This document shows positions 55,506 through 64,000 of a stretch of 64,000 bases of DNA, piece by piece (the first letter of the stretch is position 1; each line of letters opens with the position of its first letter). Position numbers and translations under genes: made by a program. The notes beneath the pieces were generated by a model. That model saw only the letters and a list, made by a program, of their open reading frames with translations, was not told the DNA's origin and made no database searches. Source of the DNA: Brevibacillus laterosporus LMG 15441 (GTDB taxonomy: Bacteria; Bacillota; Bacilli; Brevibacillales; Brevibacillaceae); contig NZ_CP007806.1 of assembly GCF_000219535.2 (NCBI RefSeq), forward strand, positions 2,266,501-2,330,500, read 5' to 3'.

Positions 55506-56339
55506 ATGAGCGAAATTAAAAACATAAAAGCTCGCATACCCAAAAAAGTATTAAACCGACTCGTCACTATTTTAAATCCGTATGAGCAGGTTGTTGACGA
55601 ATTAAAGCTAAAGGTAAAAGGAATAAAATATGGTTTTCTAAAAGGCGGACGCTACTCTCCAATTGAATTTGTAGTTGGGCGAGTCAAGAAAACAGATAGT
55701 CTAATACGAAAAGCCCTTCTTAGAGGCATTGATTTTGCCCAAGATGATTGGGAAAAAAGATTGTGTGAGGAAATTACCGACATCGCTGGTATCCGTGTCG
55801 TTTGTCGCTATATTGATGATGTGCGGGAAGTGCAGAATCTGTTGATGGAACGGGAAGATTTTGTGGTACATGACGTTAAAGACTATATTACCAATCCGAA
55901 AGAATCTGGCTATCGTAGTATTCATATGATTGGTGATTATACGGTGTATCATGGCAGTGAAAAGAAAATCTTGCCTTGTGAGGTACAAATCCGGACGTTG
56001 GGCATGAACTTTTGGGCAACAAATGAGCATGAATTACGCTATAAATATGACGGAAATATTCCTTCTGACGTATTAGAGCAACTGCATATTGCTTCAACTG
56101 TCACTAATCAGTTAGATGAGCTGATGAACAGTTTACGTCAGGAAATTATGACCCCGCCAGAGCTTGACACTGATATGGAAGAAAAATTGGAAGAAATCTT
56201 CTCACTTTATGTCAAACAAGATTTTGAATCTGCTGAAGCGTTATACAAGGAACACTTTATTGGGTATGAAGAAGCTTTTCTGGATAATCCAAAATTCCGT
56301 ATGATCAATGAACTGTTAAGTAAACGGTTTGGAAAATAA
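55506..56339 (+). CDS. Small alarmone synthetase (RelQ/YjbM-like GTP pyrophosphokinase)
   Basis: 277 residues. The RelA/SpoT synthetase domain (about 60-200) holds GRVKKTDSLIRKALLRGID, DIAGIRVVCRYIDDV, GYRSIHMIGDY and EVQIRTLGMNFWATNEHELR, with the catalytic Asp and Glu. There is no HD hydrolase domain and no TGS/ACT. It should make ppGpp or pppGpp from GTP or GDP and ATP. It is longer than YjbM or YwaC at both ends, with an acidic C-terminal tail. It is followed by a terminator. Confidence 0.92.
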   Translation: MSEIKNIKARIPKKVLNRLVTILNPYEQVVDELKLKVKGIKYGFLKGGRYSPIEFVVGRVKKTDSLIRKALLRGIDFAQDDWEKRLCEEITDIAGIRVVCRYIDDVREVQNLLMEREDFVVHDVKDYITNPKESGYRSIHMIGDYTVYHGSEKKILPCEVQIRTLGMNFWATNEHELRYKYDGNIPSDVLEQLHIASTVTNQLDELMNSLRQEIMTPPELDTDMEEKLEEIFSLYVKQDFESAEALYKEHFIGYEEAFLDNPKFRMINELLSKRFGK

Positions 56340-56357
56340 CAGATGTAGGTATAACAA

Positions 56358-56391
56358 AAAATAGCCTCAGTCTACGTGACGAGGCTATTTT
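56358..56391. terminator. Bidirectional terminator
   Basis: AAAATAGCCTC (56358-56368) pairs with GAGGCTATTTT (56381-56391). It lies between the alarmone synthetase on the plus strand and the convergent aspartase gene on the minus strand. Confidence 0.85.
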
Positions 56392-56446
56392 ACTATCAAT
56401 AAAGCTTAGATTAATGTTTGTCGATAAGCTACTGGTTTGGTTTGGG

Positions 56447-57826
56447 TTAGACGAGCCGTTCAGGATTTAATAACTCATTGATTTCGCTTATTGTCAATTC
56501 GGTGTCTCTCGCAACGATTTCTCTGACCGTTTTATTCTCTTGATAAGCAGTCTTGGCGATTTTGGCGGCTTTCTCATAGCCAATTACAGGATTAAGGGAT
56601 GTTGCAAGCGCCGTACTTTGCTCAACATAGTACTGACAACGCTCTGCATTAGCTTGTAGCCCCTCTATACATTTTGCACGGAATACTTCCATTGCGTTCG
56701 TCAAAATTTGAATGGAATGTAACAGATTATATGCAATAACTGGCATCATCACATTAATCTCCAATTGAGCACCCATCGTAGCGGCTGTGATTGTGGCATC
56801 GTTACCAATTACTTGGGCACAAACCATATACATCATCTCAGCCATCACAGGATTTACTTTGCCTGGCATAATAGATGATCCAGGCTGAACAGCAGGCAGG
56901 ATCAGCTCGCCAAGTCCAGTGCGTGGCCCTGAGCCAAGTAAGCGTAAGTCGCTTGAGATTTTTAATAGATGAATCGCGAGCTCCTTAACAGCATGGCTTG
57001 CTTGAATCGCTCCTAAGGTGTTTTGCATAAAAGCGAACCGATCACGCGGCTTTTTAAACGGCAGGTCTGTTCGAAGCACAATCTCGCGTAATGTTCGATC
57101 AGCGTACTCAGGATGAGCGTTAATCCCGGTACCTACCGCATTTCCTCCGATACCAATCACGTATAGCTCCAACAGAGCATGTCGAATACTTTTTTCAGCC
57201 GTTACGAGTGCTGCTGCATAGCCACCAAATTCCTGCCCGAGTCGAATGGGAACAGCATCCTGTAAATGGGTTCGTCCTGATTTGATAATGGGATCGAATT
57301 GTCTGGCCTTCTGTTTTAGAGCGTAATGAAGTCGCTGAAGAGATGGCAGCAATTCTTTTTTTATCATCTCGACAGCACTAATATTGATGGCGACATGTAT
57401 CGTGTCATTCGTTGATTGTGCCATATTCACATGATCGTTAGGATGGACAAGTGTGAAGTCTCCTTTTTGACCGCCTAATATTTCAATCGCGCGGTTTGCG
57501 ATAACCTCATTAGCATTCATATTTTGAGAGGTACCCGCACCAGCTTGATAGACATCTACTACAAATTGATCGTCCCATTTGCCATTAATCACTTCTTCTG
57601 CGGCTGTTACAATAGCGCCAGAAATATGTTCGGGTAAATTCCCCACCTCTGTATTTGCAACAGCCGCAGAGGCCTTGATGATTCCTTGTGCTTTAATAAA
57701 GGCTCGTGGTAAACGAAGGCCGCTAATGGGGAAGTTATGGGTAGCGCGTGTGGTTTGCGCATCGTAATATACAGATCGTGGGATATATACCTCACCTAAT
57801 GTGTCTTTGCTGATGCGTTCATCCAT
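56447..57826 (-). CDS. aspA: Aspartate ammonia-lyase (class II fumarase/aspartase family)
   Basis: 459 residues from ATG 57826, which follows GAAAGGGTG; a start at 57844 is less well placed. The signature GSSIMPGKVNP is present, with GAGTSQNMNANEVIANRA and GRTHLQDAVPIRLGQEFGGY. The superfamily includes fumarase and aspartase. The N-terminus (TLGEVYIPRSVYYDAQTTRA) fits aspartase slightly better, so it should convert aspartate to fumarate and ammonia. Fumarase remains possible. It stands alone. Confidence 0.8.
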   Translation of the reverse strand: MDERISKDTLGEVYIPRSVYYDAQTTRATHNFPISGLRLPRAFIKAQGIIKASAAVANTEVGNLPEHISGAIVTAAEEVINGKWDDQFVVDVYQAGAGTSQNMNANEVIANRAIEILGGQKGDFTLVHPNDHVNMAQSTNDTIHVAINISAVEMIKKELLPSLQRLHYALKQKARQFDPIIKSGRTHLQDAVPIRLGQEFGGYAAALVTAEKSIRHALLELYVIGIGGNAVGTGINAHPEYADRTLREIVLRTDLPFKKPRDRFAFMQNTLGAIQASHAVKELAIHLLKISSDLRLLGSGPRTGLGELILPAVQPGSSIMPGKVNPVMAEMMYMVCAQVIGNDATITAATMGAQLEINVMMPVIAYNLLHSIQILTNAMEVFRAKCIEGLQANAERCQYYVEQSTALATSLNPVIGYEKAAKIAKTAYQENKTVREIVARDTELTISEINELLNPERLV

Positions 57827-58011
57827 TTGTAACACCCTTTCCATAAAAAAATTATGTTAATAATGAAAAGCCAGAAATGCCGTCAATACAACATTTTTAC
57901 CCATTTTCCCCAGCATTTTATCGATAGAATGTCCAAATTTGTACTTGTTCAATGCCTTTTCCATTTGATAGAGTGGTGAGGTAACTTGTTCGTAGAAAGG
58001 ATTTTACAAGC

Positions 58012-59241
58012 ATGAAAAAATGGATGAAAACGTTCTTGGCAATCGGTATTTCTCTAATTACGTTTGGAATTCAGCCAAGTTACGCTGCGCAGCCACCAGC
58101 CCTGCCGCTTGAAGAAATAAAAGGGGAAGGTGCTATTCTCATGGATGGCTCGTCAGGAACCGTGCTATTTGAGAAAAATCCCCAGCAGTATTTATTTCCT
58201 GCTAGTATTACCAAAATCGCCACCGCTATTTATGCTATTGAGAACGGAAATAGTAATGATATAGCGACCGTTTCTAATAAGGCGAGAACAGTAGAAGGTT
58301 CCCGGGTTTATCTAGCAGAGGGTGAACAAGTATCCATGCGGAATTTACTCTTTGGATTGATTTTAAATTCAGGTAATGATGCTGCCATTGTGATTGCCGA
58401 ACATATGGCTGGTTCCACAGAAGCATTTGCTGAAAAAGTGAATGCCTATTTAAAAGAAAAAGTGGGAGTGAAACATACTCATTTTACAAATCCACATGGG
58501 TTGCATGATGAGAATCACTACACAACTGCTGCTGACATGGCTAAGATTGCGCAGTATGCTATGAAGAATCCCTTCTTACGTGAAATTGCGGGTACAAAAC
58601 GTTATGAATGGCACCAAAAAGAATGGGATACCGTGCTGGTCAATCATAATAAAATGCTAACCACCTATGAGGGAACGACAGGTTTAAAAAATGGCTTCAC
58701 GGATCAAGCACGAAATACTTTGGTGGTTACAGCTAAACGCGGTGATACAGAACTGATCGCCGTTACCATGAAGGCACCATCTAATGTGGTTAGCTATCAG
58801 GATGTCCACAAAATGCTCGATTTTGGCTTTGCAAATTATGAATCAAAAAAGATCGTAAATGCAGGACAGTATCTGGTGTATCAACCCCAGAATGATACAG
58901 AGAAAGCAGCAAACTTTTATACGGATAAGGATTTATTCATCACGGTTCCCAAACAGACTACATACGAACAAAAGCTACTTAGCAACGGGGACCTTGTATT
59001 GACTTTATCCAACGGAGAAGAGAGAAGGCTACATCTGCAACCTGAAGTACTCCCGACAGCAGTGTCTACTACAGAGGCGGGCGAGCAGGCTCCTACTCAT
59101 AATCCAATTGCTCTTTATGGTGTTGTCGTATTCTGGGCGTTACTTAACTTGTTTTTCATCCTTTTCTTCATTCGTTTATTACGCGCGAAACGACGTACGA
59201 GGCGTACGAATAATGTGGTGCTGAGAAAACGAGCGAACTAA
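58012..59241 (+). CDS. D-alanyl-D-alanine carboxypeptidase (DacF/PBP5 type)
   Basis: 409 residues. It begins with a signal peptide ending near QPSYAAQPP. The three active-site motifs of penicillin-binding proteins are SITK (FPASITKIA), SGN (ILNSGNDAA) and KNG (GLKNGFTD), the last in place of the usual KTG. The C-terminal region ends with a hydrophobic segment (YGVVVFWALLNLFFILFF) and a very basic tail, so it is anchored in the membrane. It trims peptidoglycan stem peptides, in vegetative growth or sporulation. Confidence 0.93.
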   Translation: MKKWMKTFLAIGISLITFGIQPSYAAQPPALPLEEIKGEGAILMDGSSGTVLFEKNPQQYLFPASITKIATAIYAIENGNSNDIATVSNKARTVEGSRVYLAEGEQVSMRNLLFGLILNSGNDAAIVIAEHMAGSTEAFAEKVNAYLKEKVGVKHTHFTNPHGLHDENHYTTAADMAKIAQYAMKNPFLREIAGTKRYEWHQKEWDTVLVNHNKMLTTYEGTTGLKNGFTDQARNTLVVTAKRGDTELIAVTMKAPSNVVSYQDVHKMLDFGFANYESKKIVNAGQYLVYQPQNDTEKAANFYTDKDLFITVPKQTTYEQKLLSNGDLVLTLSNGEERRLHLQPEVLPTAVSTTEAGEQAPTHNPIALYGVVVFWALLNLFFILFFIRLLRAKRRTRRTNNVVLRKRAN

Positions 59242-59274
59242 AAATAAGCCAGCTCTATGAGCGATAGATGCGAC

Positions 59275-59308
59275 AGAACAACCGGACATGCCGGTTGTTC
59301 TTTTTTTG
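59275..59308 (+). terminator. Rho-independent terminator
   Basis: AGAACAACCGG (59275-59285) pairs perfectly with CCGGTTGTTCT (59291-59301) around a 5-nt loop, followed by TTTTTTT. Confidence 0.9.
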
Positions 59309-59390
59309 TGGAAAAAAGTTATAATAGAAAAATAAGTATGATTATTTAAAATATAAACAGATACATTGAAGAATGTAGGAGGGTACTATA

Positions 59391-60227
59391 ATGAGAATGG
59401 AAACGTTTACTAGCAAGGGTATCGGCTTTTTAAATGAAGATACGTTGATTGTTCATCCAACCCTCCCTCTATTTGGTGTGGTTGATGGTGTTACTTCATT
59501 ACATGGTTTCATGAATGATCGTAAACAGACCGGCGGATACTTGGCTTCAACAACCATTGCTCGTTATTTTACACAGATACATCGTCTTATTCCGTTACAA
59601 GAGCATATATCGACTGCTAATTTGCTCATACGCCTACATATGCAGGAGGCTGGAATTGATCTTTCTTCCAAACAGAATCTTTGGGGAGCCGCAGTTGGAA
59701 TCGTGACAATCGAAAAGAACGGTATATCTTATGCTCAGACGGGAGATTGCATGATTTTTGCTGTATATGAAAATGACAATGTACGTATATTAACTCGTCC
59801 ACAAGTGGAAGTTGTAGAAGAACGCACCTTGCAAAAATGGTGCGAGGGTATTGAGAATGGTTTACTATCTCGCACGGAATTAAGCCTATTCATTCGAGAT
59901 TTGATGATTCAAAATCGTGAATTGCAAAATGAACCACATGGTTACGGCGTACTAAACGGAGAGAAACAAGCCATAGAATATGTGGAATATGGCAGAATAA
60001 ATCGTGCGGGAGTAAAGCATGTGGTCATTATTACAGACGGATTGTTTTGGCCATTAGCCAATCAGGAAAAGCAGGATTGGTCAAGGATGGTTCATAAAAT
60101 AATAGAGATGGGACTCGAAAACTATGCAAAAGCCTTAACAAAGCTAGAAGGAAGCGATCCAGAATGTGTGAAATACCCAAGATTTAAAACGTCTGATGAC
60201 AAAACGGGTATTATTCTTACACTATAA
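59391..60227 (+). CDS. PP2C-like protein phosphatase (divergent)
   Basis: 278 residues. The PP2C pattern is visible as FLNEDTLIV and GVVDGVTS (first metal Asp), YAQTGDCMIFA (second), VVIITDGLFW (third) and TSDDKTGIILTL (last). It is divergent from serine/threonine phosphatases of the SpoIIE and Stp groups. It may dephosphorylate a specific protein or sense a ligand. It stands between the carboxypeptidase and the phosphodiesterase, with no kinase adjacent. ATG follows AGGAGGG. Confidence 0.82.
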   Translation: MRMETFTSKGIGFLNEDTLIVHPTLPLFGVVDGVTSLHGFMNDRKQTGGYLASTTIARYFTQIHRLIPLQEHISTANLLIRLHMQEAGIDLSSKQNLWGAAVGIVTIEKNGISYAQTGDCMIFAVYENDNVRILTRPQVEVVEERTLQKWCEGIENGLLSRTELSLFIRDLMIQNRELQNEPHGYGVLNGEKQAIEYVEYGRINRAGVKHVVIITDGLFWPLANQEKQDWSRMVHKIIEMGLENYAKALTKLEGSDPECVKYPRFKTSDDKTGIILTL

Positions 60228-60279
60228 GCGAAGATTGGTATAATAGGGGAATGAACCAAATGAAAAGGTGGTAATCAGC

Positions 60280-60825
60280 ATGAAGTTATTTTTTCTCTCA
60301 GACATCCACGGTTCTTTGACCTATGCGAAAGCAGCCCTAGAAGCATTTGAACGTGAGCAAGCAACCCATATCATCCTAGTAGGAGATGTGATGTATCATG
60401 GACCACGCAATGCTTTGCCAGATGGATACAATCCGTCAGAAGTAGCCAATCTGCTAAATAGGTATGCTGACAGCATTGTAGCTGTGCGTGGAAATTGTGA
60501 TTCAGAAGTAGATCAAATGCTTCTTCATTTCCCGATTATGAGTGATTCTCATACAATAGTTATGGATAAACGGCGTATTTTTGTGACACATGGACATATT
60601 TATCATGAGGATCATCATCCAGCATTATCTGCTGGAGATGTGTTAATTCATGGTCACACACATATCCCGGTGGCCAAGAAAAAAGGAGATCTGTTTATAC
60701 TAAATCCTGGTTCTGTAGCTATTCCTAAAGAGAATCATCCGCATACATATGGAGTGATTGAGGGGGATCAGTTCTGGATTAAAAGGTTGAATGGAGAAGT
60801 GTATATGGAGACTTCACTTATCTAG
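60280..60825 (+). CDS. Phosphodiesterase, YfcE/MJ0936-type metallophosphatase
   Basis: 181 residues from ATG 60280, behind AAGGTGG. Metallophosphoesterase motifs are LFFLSDIHGSLTYAKAAL, ILVGDVMYHG, VRGNCDSEVDQ and VTHGHIYHEDHH, then IHGHTHIPVA. YfcE-type enzymes cleave simple phosphodiesters in vitro, and the true substrate is unsettled. It lies just before the ArsR-type regulator gene, whose own promoter overlaps its downstream side. Confidence 0.92.
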   Translation: MKLFFLSDIHGSLTYAKAALEAFEREQATHIILVGDVMYHGPRNALPDGYNPSEVANLLNRYADSIVAVRGNCDSEVDQMLLHFPIMSDSHTIVMDKRRIFVTHGHIYHEDHHPALSAGDVLIHGHTHIPVAKKKGDLFILNPGSVAIPKENHPHTYGVIEGDQFWIKRLNGEVYMETSLI

Positions 60826-60851
60826 CACTGATTTGAAAATGAATACTACTA

Positions 60852-60879
60852 TTGACATATCGGAAAATATCGATATAAT
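60852..60879 (+). promoter_or_regulatory. Consensus promoter overlapped by a dyad operator
   Basis: TTGACA (60852-60857), 16-bp spacer, TATAAT (60874-60879): both hexamers match consensus. The spacer carries ATATCG-N8-CGATAT (60857-60876), which recurs at 61235-61254. The predicted start point is about 60886, immediately at the regulator ATG. This should be an autoregulated promoter. Confidence 0.75.
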
Positions 60880-60886
60880 CAACGTT

Positions 60887-61192
60887 ATGGATTATGTTAT
60901 GATTTTTAAAGCTTTATCAAATGAAACCAGATTGCAAATGTTACATTGGTTAAAGGAGCCAGAGCTGCACTTTCCGCCATCTTCCTGTAACTACGAGAAT
61001 TTTCCAGGGGGAATCTGTGTAGGACAAATTCAAGAAAAAGCAGGTCTTTCTCAATCAACCACGTCACAATACCTAGCGATTATGCAACGGGCGGGGTTAT
61101 TAGAAGCTAGACGCTTTGGCCAATGGACGTACTACCGCAGAAATGAAGAAATGCTGCATAAGCTGGCTACATACTTCCGAGAGGAGTTGTAA
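60887..61192 (+). CDS. ArsR-family HTH regulator, probably leaderless
   Basis: 101 residues from ATG 60887. The winged helix reads IFKALSNETRLQMLHWLKEP, then IQEKAGLSQSTTSQYLAIMQ and GQWTYYRRNEEM, as in ArsR/SmtB repressors. Cysteines occur in SSCNYENFPGGICVG, possibly a metal or redox site. The frame extends upstream to 60839, but the consensus promoter lies across that extension, so the first usable ATG is near the transcription start. No ribosome binding site precedes it. It should control itself and the monooxygenase gene. Confidence 0.8.
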   Translation: MDYVMIFKALSNETRLQMLHWLKEPELHFPPSSCNYENFPGGICVGQIQEKAGLSQSTTSQYLAIMQRAGLLEARRFGQWTYYRRNEEMLHKLATYFREEL

Positions 61193-61234
61193 AAGAAGAG
61201 TGGAACACCGTTTCATTTTTCTTTTTTTAAGCCA

Positions 61235-61254
61235 ATATCGAAAATTTCCGATAT
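61235..61254. promoter_or_regulatory. Second ATATCG-N8-CGATAT operator
   Basis: The same dyad arms and spacing as at 60857-60876. It lies between the ArsR-type gene and the luciferase-like monooxygenase, 57 bp before the latter's start, a good place to control that gene. Confidence 0.7.
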
Positions 61255-61310
61255 ACCGATTTAGATTACTGTCGCGATTTCACATGAAGCATTTGCAAAA
61301 GGAGAGACCC

Positions 61311-62336
61311 ATGAAAATTAGTGTACTGGATCAATCGTATGTAATAGAGGGTGGAACCCCAGAGCTAGCTTTGGAGCAAACGACTGAGCTAGCGCAGTAC
61401 GTAGATGAAATTGGGTATCACAGGTATTGGGTGTCTGAGCATCATCATTCCGAAGCACTGGCTGGTTCTTCACCAGAAGTTCTTATCGCTTATTTAGCGG
61501 CAAAAACAAAAAGAATCCGTGTCGGGTCGGGGGGTGTAATGCTTCCTCATTACAGTGCATATAAAGTGGCGGAAAATTTTAATGTTTTAAGTGCTTTGGC
61601 TCCAGGTCGTATTGACGTAGGAATTGGCCGTGCGCCAGGGGGAATGCCGCTTTCAACTAGAGCCCTACAGGATTTACAGGCGCGCGATATTGATACCTTT
61701 CCAGAGCAAGTCCAGCATCTGACTAGCTATATTGATGACAAATGGAGTGAAAAGCAGCCTTTTCCAGGATTGAAAGCTACCCCAGTCCCATCGCATAAGC
61801 CTGAAATCTGGATGCTTGGATCTAGTGACAATAGTGGAATTGTAGCTGGACAATTGGGATTGCCATATGCATTTGCACATTTTATCAATTCCCAGCCAGG
61901 GGCGATGGATCAAGCTATCAGCCATTATCTACGTACGTTTACTGCATCATCACGTCTTCTGCAACCGAAAGTACTTGCTGCCATGAAAATTATTATGGCG
62001 GATACGGATGAGGAGGCGAATGAACTCGCGTTAAGCGCGTTACATCTTACGCATTTATTGTATCGAGGGCGGTTGCAACCGCTTGCTAGTCCAAAGACGG
62101 TAAGCACCTATCCATATACAGCAAATGAATTAACTGAGTTAGAAGCGATGAAGCATTCTATTCTAATCGGATCTGTAAAAACCATTGCCCTCAAAATCAG
62201 AGCGCTACAAGAGCGATATCCGATTGAAGAATTGATGGCCGTTTCCCCTATTTATGATATAAATGCCCGTAAACGATCCTATGCTTTATTACAGCAGGCT
62301 ATTGCTGAAGCCGATACGGGTAAACCATACCGCTAA
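61311..62336 (+). CDS. Luciferase-like flavin-dependent monooxygenase (LLM class)
   Basis: 341 residues from ATG 61311, behind AAAGGAGAGA. An upstream frame to 61116 overlaps the regulator and is not used. It opens ISVLDQSYVIEGGTPELALE and contains YWVSEHHHSEALAGSSPEVL, RIRVGSGGVMLPHYSAYKVA and DVGIGRAPGGMP. These match the LLM group typified by YceB-like proteins, which use reduced flavin. Substrate is unknown. It is followed by the flavin-dependent reductase NamA, which may share the pathway. Confidence 0.92.
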   Translation: MKISVLDQSYVIEGGTPELALEQTTELAQYVDEIGYHRYWVSEHHHSEALAGSSPEVLIAYLAAKTKRIRVGSGGVMLPHYSAYKVAENFNVLSALAPGRIDVGIGRAPGGMPLSTRALQDLQARDIDTFPEQVQHLTSYIDDKWSEKQPFPGLKATPVPSHKPEIWMLGSSDNSGIVAGQLGLPYAFAHFINSQPGAMDQAISHYLRTFTASSRLLQPKVLAAMKIIMADTDEEANELALSALHLTHLLYRGRLQPLASPKTVSTYPYTANELTELEAMKHSILIGSVKTIALKIRALQERYPIEELMAVSPIYDINARKRSYALLQQAIAEADTGKPYR

Positions 62337-62384
62337 AAAAACATTCAAATATATGTAAAAAAACAAAATCGAGGAGGAAGTAAG

Positions 62385-63401
62385 ATGACTGTTAAATTAT
62401 TTCAACCCTATCAATTAAAAGAGGTTACATTGAAAAATCGGATTGTCATGGCCCCTATGTGCATGTATTCTGTAACTGAAAAGGACGGAAAAGCTACTGA
62501 CTTTCATATTACGCACTATACAACGCGCGCAGTTGGACAGGTAGGTCTTATAATTGTGGAAGCAACTGCTGTTGAAGAACAGGGACGGATTTCGGAATTT
62601 GACCTGGGAATATGGAATGATGACCACATAGCCGGATTACATAAAATTGTCGAGCAAGCACATCAGTACGGAGCTAAAATGGGAATTCAATTAGCCCATG
62701 CTGGGCGTAAAGCAGAGGTTCCTGGTTCCATCTATGGCCCATCTGCAATTGCATTTGATGAGAGCAGCCGTGTTCCAGAAGAAATGTCAGTTGAAAAAAT
62801 CAAACAGACAATAGAAGCATTTAAGCAAGGTGCGGTGAGAGCTAAACAAGCGGGCTTTGATGTTCTTGAAATCCATGCGGCTCACGGGTATTTATTACAT
62901 GAATTTTTATCCCCGCTCTCTAATCAACGAACAGACGAATACGGGGGCTCTCAGGAAAATAGATACCGCATGTTATCCGAAGTGATAGCAGAGGTGAAAA
63001 GTGTTTGGGAAGGGCCATTGATGGTACGTGTCTCCGCTACCGATTATACAGAAGGAGGCTTAACGATCGAGGATCACGTACAATTCGCAGTTTGGATGAA
63101 AGAGCAGGGCGTGGATCTCATTGACGTTAGCTCTGGTGCACTTGTACGGGCAGCTATTAATGTGTATCCAGGCTATCAAGTAAAGTTATCAGAACAGATC
63201 AAAGAAGAAGCGAACATCCCCACTGGTGCTGTAGGGTTAATTACCTCTCCGTTACAGGCTGAGGAGATTTTACAAAATAATCGTGCAGATATAATCATCT
63301 TAGGCCGCGAGCTGTTGCGAAATCCATATTGGGCTAGAGGTGCGGCAGATGAATTACAAGTAGAAATTGAGGCACCTAGACAGTATCAAAGGGGCTGGTA
63401 A
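62385..63401 (+). CDS. namA: NADPH dehydrogenase, old yellow enzyme family (YqjM)
   Basis: 338 residues, the usual size. It begins [20 protein letters not shown], with the conserved Cys in MAPMCMYS, and has [11 protein letters not shown] (substrate His), [15 protein letters not shown] and [13 protein letters not shown] (FMN phosphate binding). It reduces activated alkenes and responds to electrophile stress in Bacillus. ATG follows GAGGAGG. A terminator follows at 63458. Confidence 0.94.
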   Translation: MTVKLFQPYQLKEVTLKNRIVMAPMCMYSVTEKDGKATDFHITHYTTRAVGQVGLIIVEATAVEEQGRISEFDLGIWNDDHIAGLHKIVEQAHQYGAKMGIQLAHAGRKAEVPGSIYGPSAIAFDESSRVPEEMSVEKIKQTIEAFKQGAVRAKQAGFDVLEIHAAHGYLLHEFLSPLSNQRTDEYGGSQENRYRMLSEVIAEVKSVWEGPLMVRVSATDYTEGGLTIEDHVQFAVWMKEQGVDLIDVSSGALVRAAINVYPGYQVKLSEQIKEEANIPTGAVGLITSPLQAEEILQNNRADIIILGRELLRNPYWARGAADELQVEIEAPRQYQRGW

Positions 63402-63457
63402 GCTACAATTGTGACCACATCAATTTCTTACAAGATGTAAATAGATTAACCCTTTAG

Positions 63458-63498
63458 AAGCTAGTAATCCTTTTAGCATATAGGATACTAGCTTTTTT
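63458..63498 (+). terminator. Terminator after namA
   Basis: AAGCTAGTA (63458-63466) pairs with TACTAGCTT (63486-63494), extended by ATCC/GGAT, followed by T-rich sequence. Confidence 0.82.
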
Positions 63499-63661
63499 GT
63501 GTAAAATCATTCCTAAAAGGCCTATGCTACTTTAGAAATGTATAGAAAACCAGCAATTCGTTTGACCTTATAGATAAAATGTTATAAATTATAGTATATA
63601 TATGAAATATATTTCTGATAATTTAAATAAAACCAAAATGATTTCATAAAGAGGGGTTACT

Positions 63662-64000
63662 ATGCCAATTCCTAAGAATTACACTTCTTCTATTCGATTA
63701 ACTGCGAAAGAAAAAGCTTTTCGTCAGCTACAAAGCTGGATTATCGATGGAACCTTAGAGCCAGGGGAGAAGCTATATGATGCTGAAATTGCAGAAGCGA
63801 TCGGTGTGAGCAGGACTCCTGTGAGGGAAGCCTTTCAGCTACTTGAGGTCCAAGGCTTTATTGAAACATATCGAGGACGGGATACAAGAGTTACTACTGT
63901 TTCAAAGGAAGATGTACAGACAATGTATTTACCGCTTGCTTCACTTCAAGCATTAGCGGCCCAATTAGCTGCGACTGCAATTACAGAAGAGCAAATTGCT
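63662..64000 (+). CDS. GntR-family regulator (FadR/FCD type), 5' part only
   Basis: The frame is cut by the window end after 113 codons. ATG 63662 follows AAAGAGGGG. It encodes RLTAKEKAFRQLQSWIIDGT, EKLYDAEIAEAIGVSRTPVR and EAFQLLEVQGFIET, the winged helix of the FadR branch of GntR. The last part (KEDVQTMYLPLASLQALAAQ) begins the helical FCD effector domain. The regulated genes should lie beyond the window. Confidence 0.9.
   Translation, partial: MPIPKNYTSSIRLTAKEKAFRQLQSWIIDGTLEPGEKLYDAEIAEAIGVSRTPVREAFQLLEVQGFIETYRGRDTRVTTVSKEDVQTMYLPLASLQALAAQLAATAITEEQIA

Noticed and set aside
61116-61310. N-terminal extension of the monooxygenase frame
   Set aside because: It overlaps the ArsR-type gene and contains the operator; ATG 61311 follows a strong AAAGGAGAGA.

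Overview
The window looks like the chromosome of a low-GC, Gram-positive, spore-forming member of the Bacillales. Evidence includes an alpha/beta-type small acid-soluble spore protein, two CotB-like spore coat proteins, AAGGAGG-type ribosome binding sites, TTG and GTG starts, and a PRD/PTS regulator with a CcpA-type cre site. Gene content and protein style fit Brevibacillus, possibly B. laterosporus. That identification is an inference from recognition, not from a search.

Layout. 0.3-9.4 kb: accessory metabolism (SAM methyltransferase, GH1 beta-glucosidase with a GntR regulator, two VOC proteins, and a LysR regulator divergent from formimidoylglutamase and the glutamate symporter GltS). 9.5-21.8 kb: mixed genes, many of unknown function. 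They include KptA, two paralogous zinc-ribbon proteins with nearly identical promoters (11.5 and 15.9 kb), two CPBP membrane proteases, an AraC regulator fused to an iron-siderophore binding lipoprotein under a Fur box, Mn superoxide dismutase next to a cysteine-rich HTH regulator, and a NUDIX protein. 22.1-23.7 kb: a SCIFF ranthipeptide precursor and its radical SAM maturase, separated by a hairpin terminator. 23.8-31.8 kb: a decaying island with a frameshifted DUF3147 gene and a GC-richer two-gene cassette (about 908 aa unknown protein plus a 425 aa alpha/beta-hydrolase-like protein). It also holds a multiply frameshifted secreted-protein relic, an IS3-family element, and integrase and acetyltransferase fragments.

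31.9-39.7 kb: a PRD/PTS activator divergent from yczE, PTS IIB-IIC-IIA and two GH1 phospho-glycosidases, with matching palindromes and a cre site between them. 40.5-49.3 kb: SelO, a MoxR AAA ATPase, a 38-codon coupled ORF and a VWA protein (RavA-ViaA-like), an exonuclease and spore genes. 49.4-55.4 kb: a tight cobalamin nucleotide-loop assembly and salvage operon (cobT, cobD, cobU, cobS, cobC, cbiZ, cbiB). 55.5-64 kb: a small alarmone synthetase, aspartase, a D,D-carboxypeptidase, a PP2C-like protein, a YfcE-like phosphodiesterase, an ArsR-type regulator that appears leaderless with two matching operators, a luciferase-like monooxygenase, NamA, and the start of another GntR regulator.

The strongest candidate for an undescribed system is the two-gene cassette at 25230-29252. 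Its first gene continues 104 codons upstream of the first conventional start codon, to an ATA placed correctly behind a strong ribosome binding site. No tRNA, rRNA or CRISPR array was seen.
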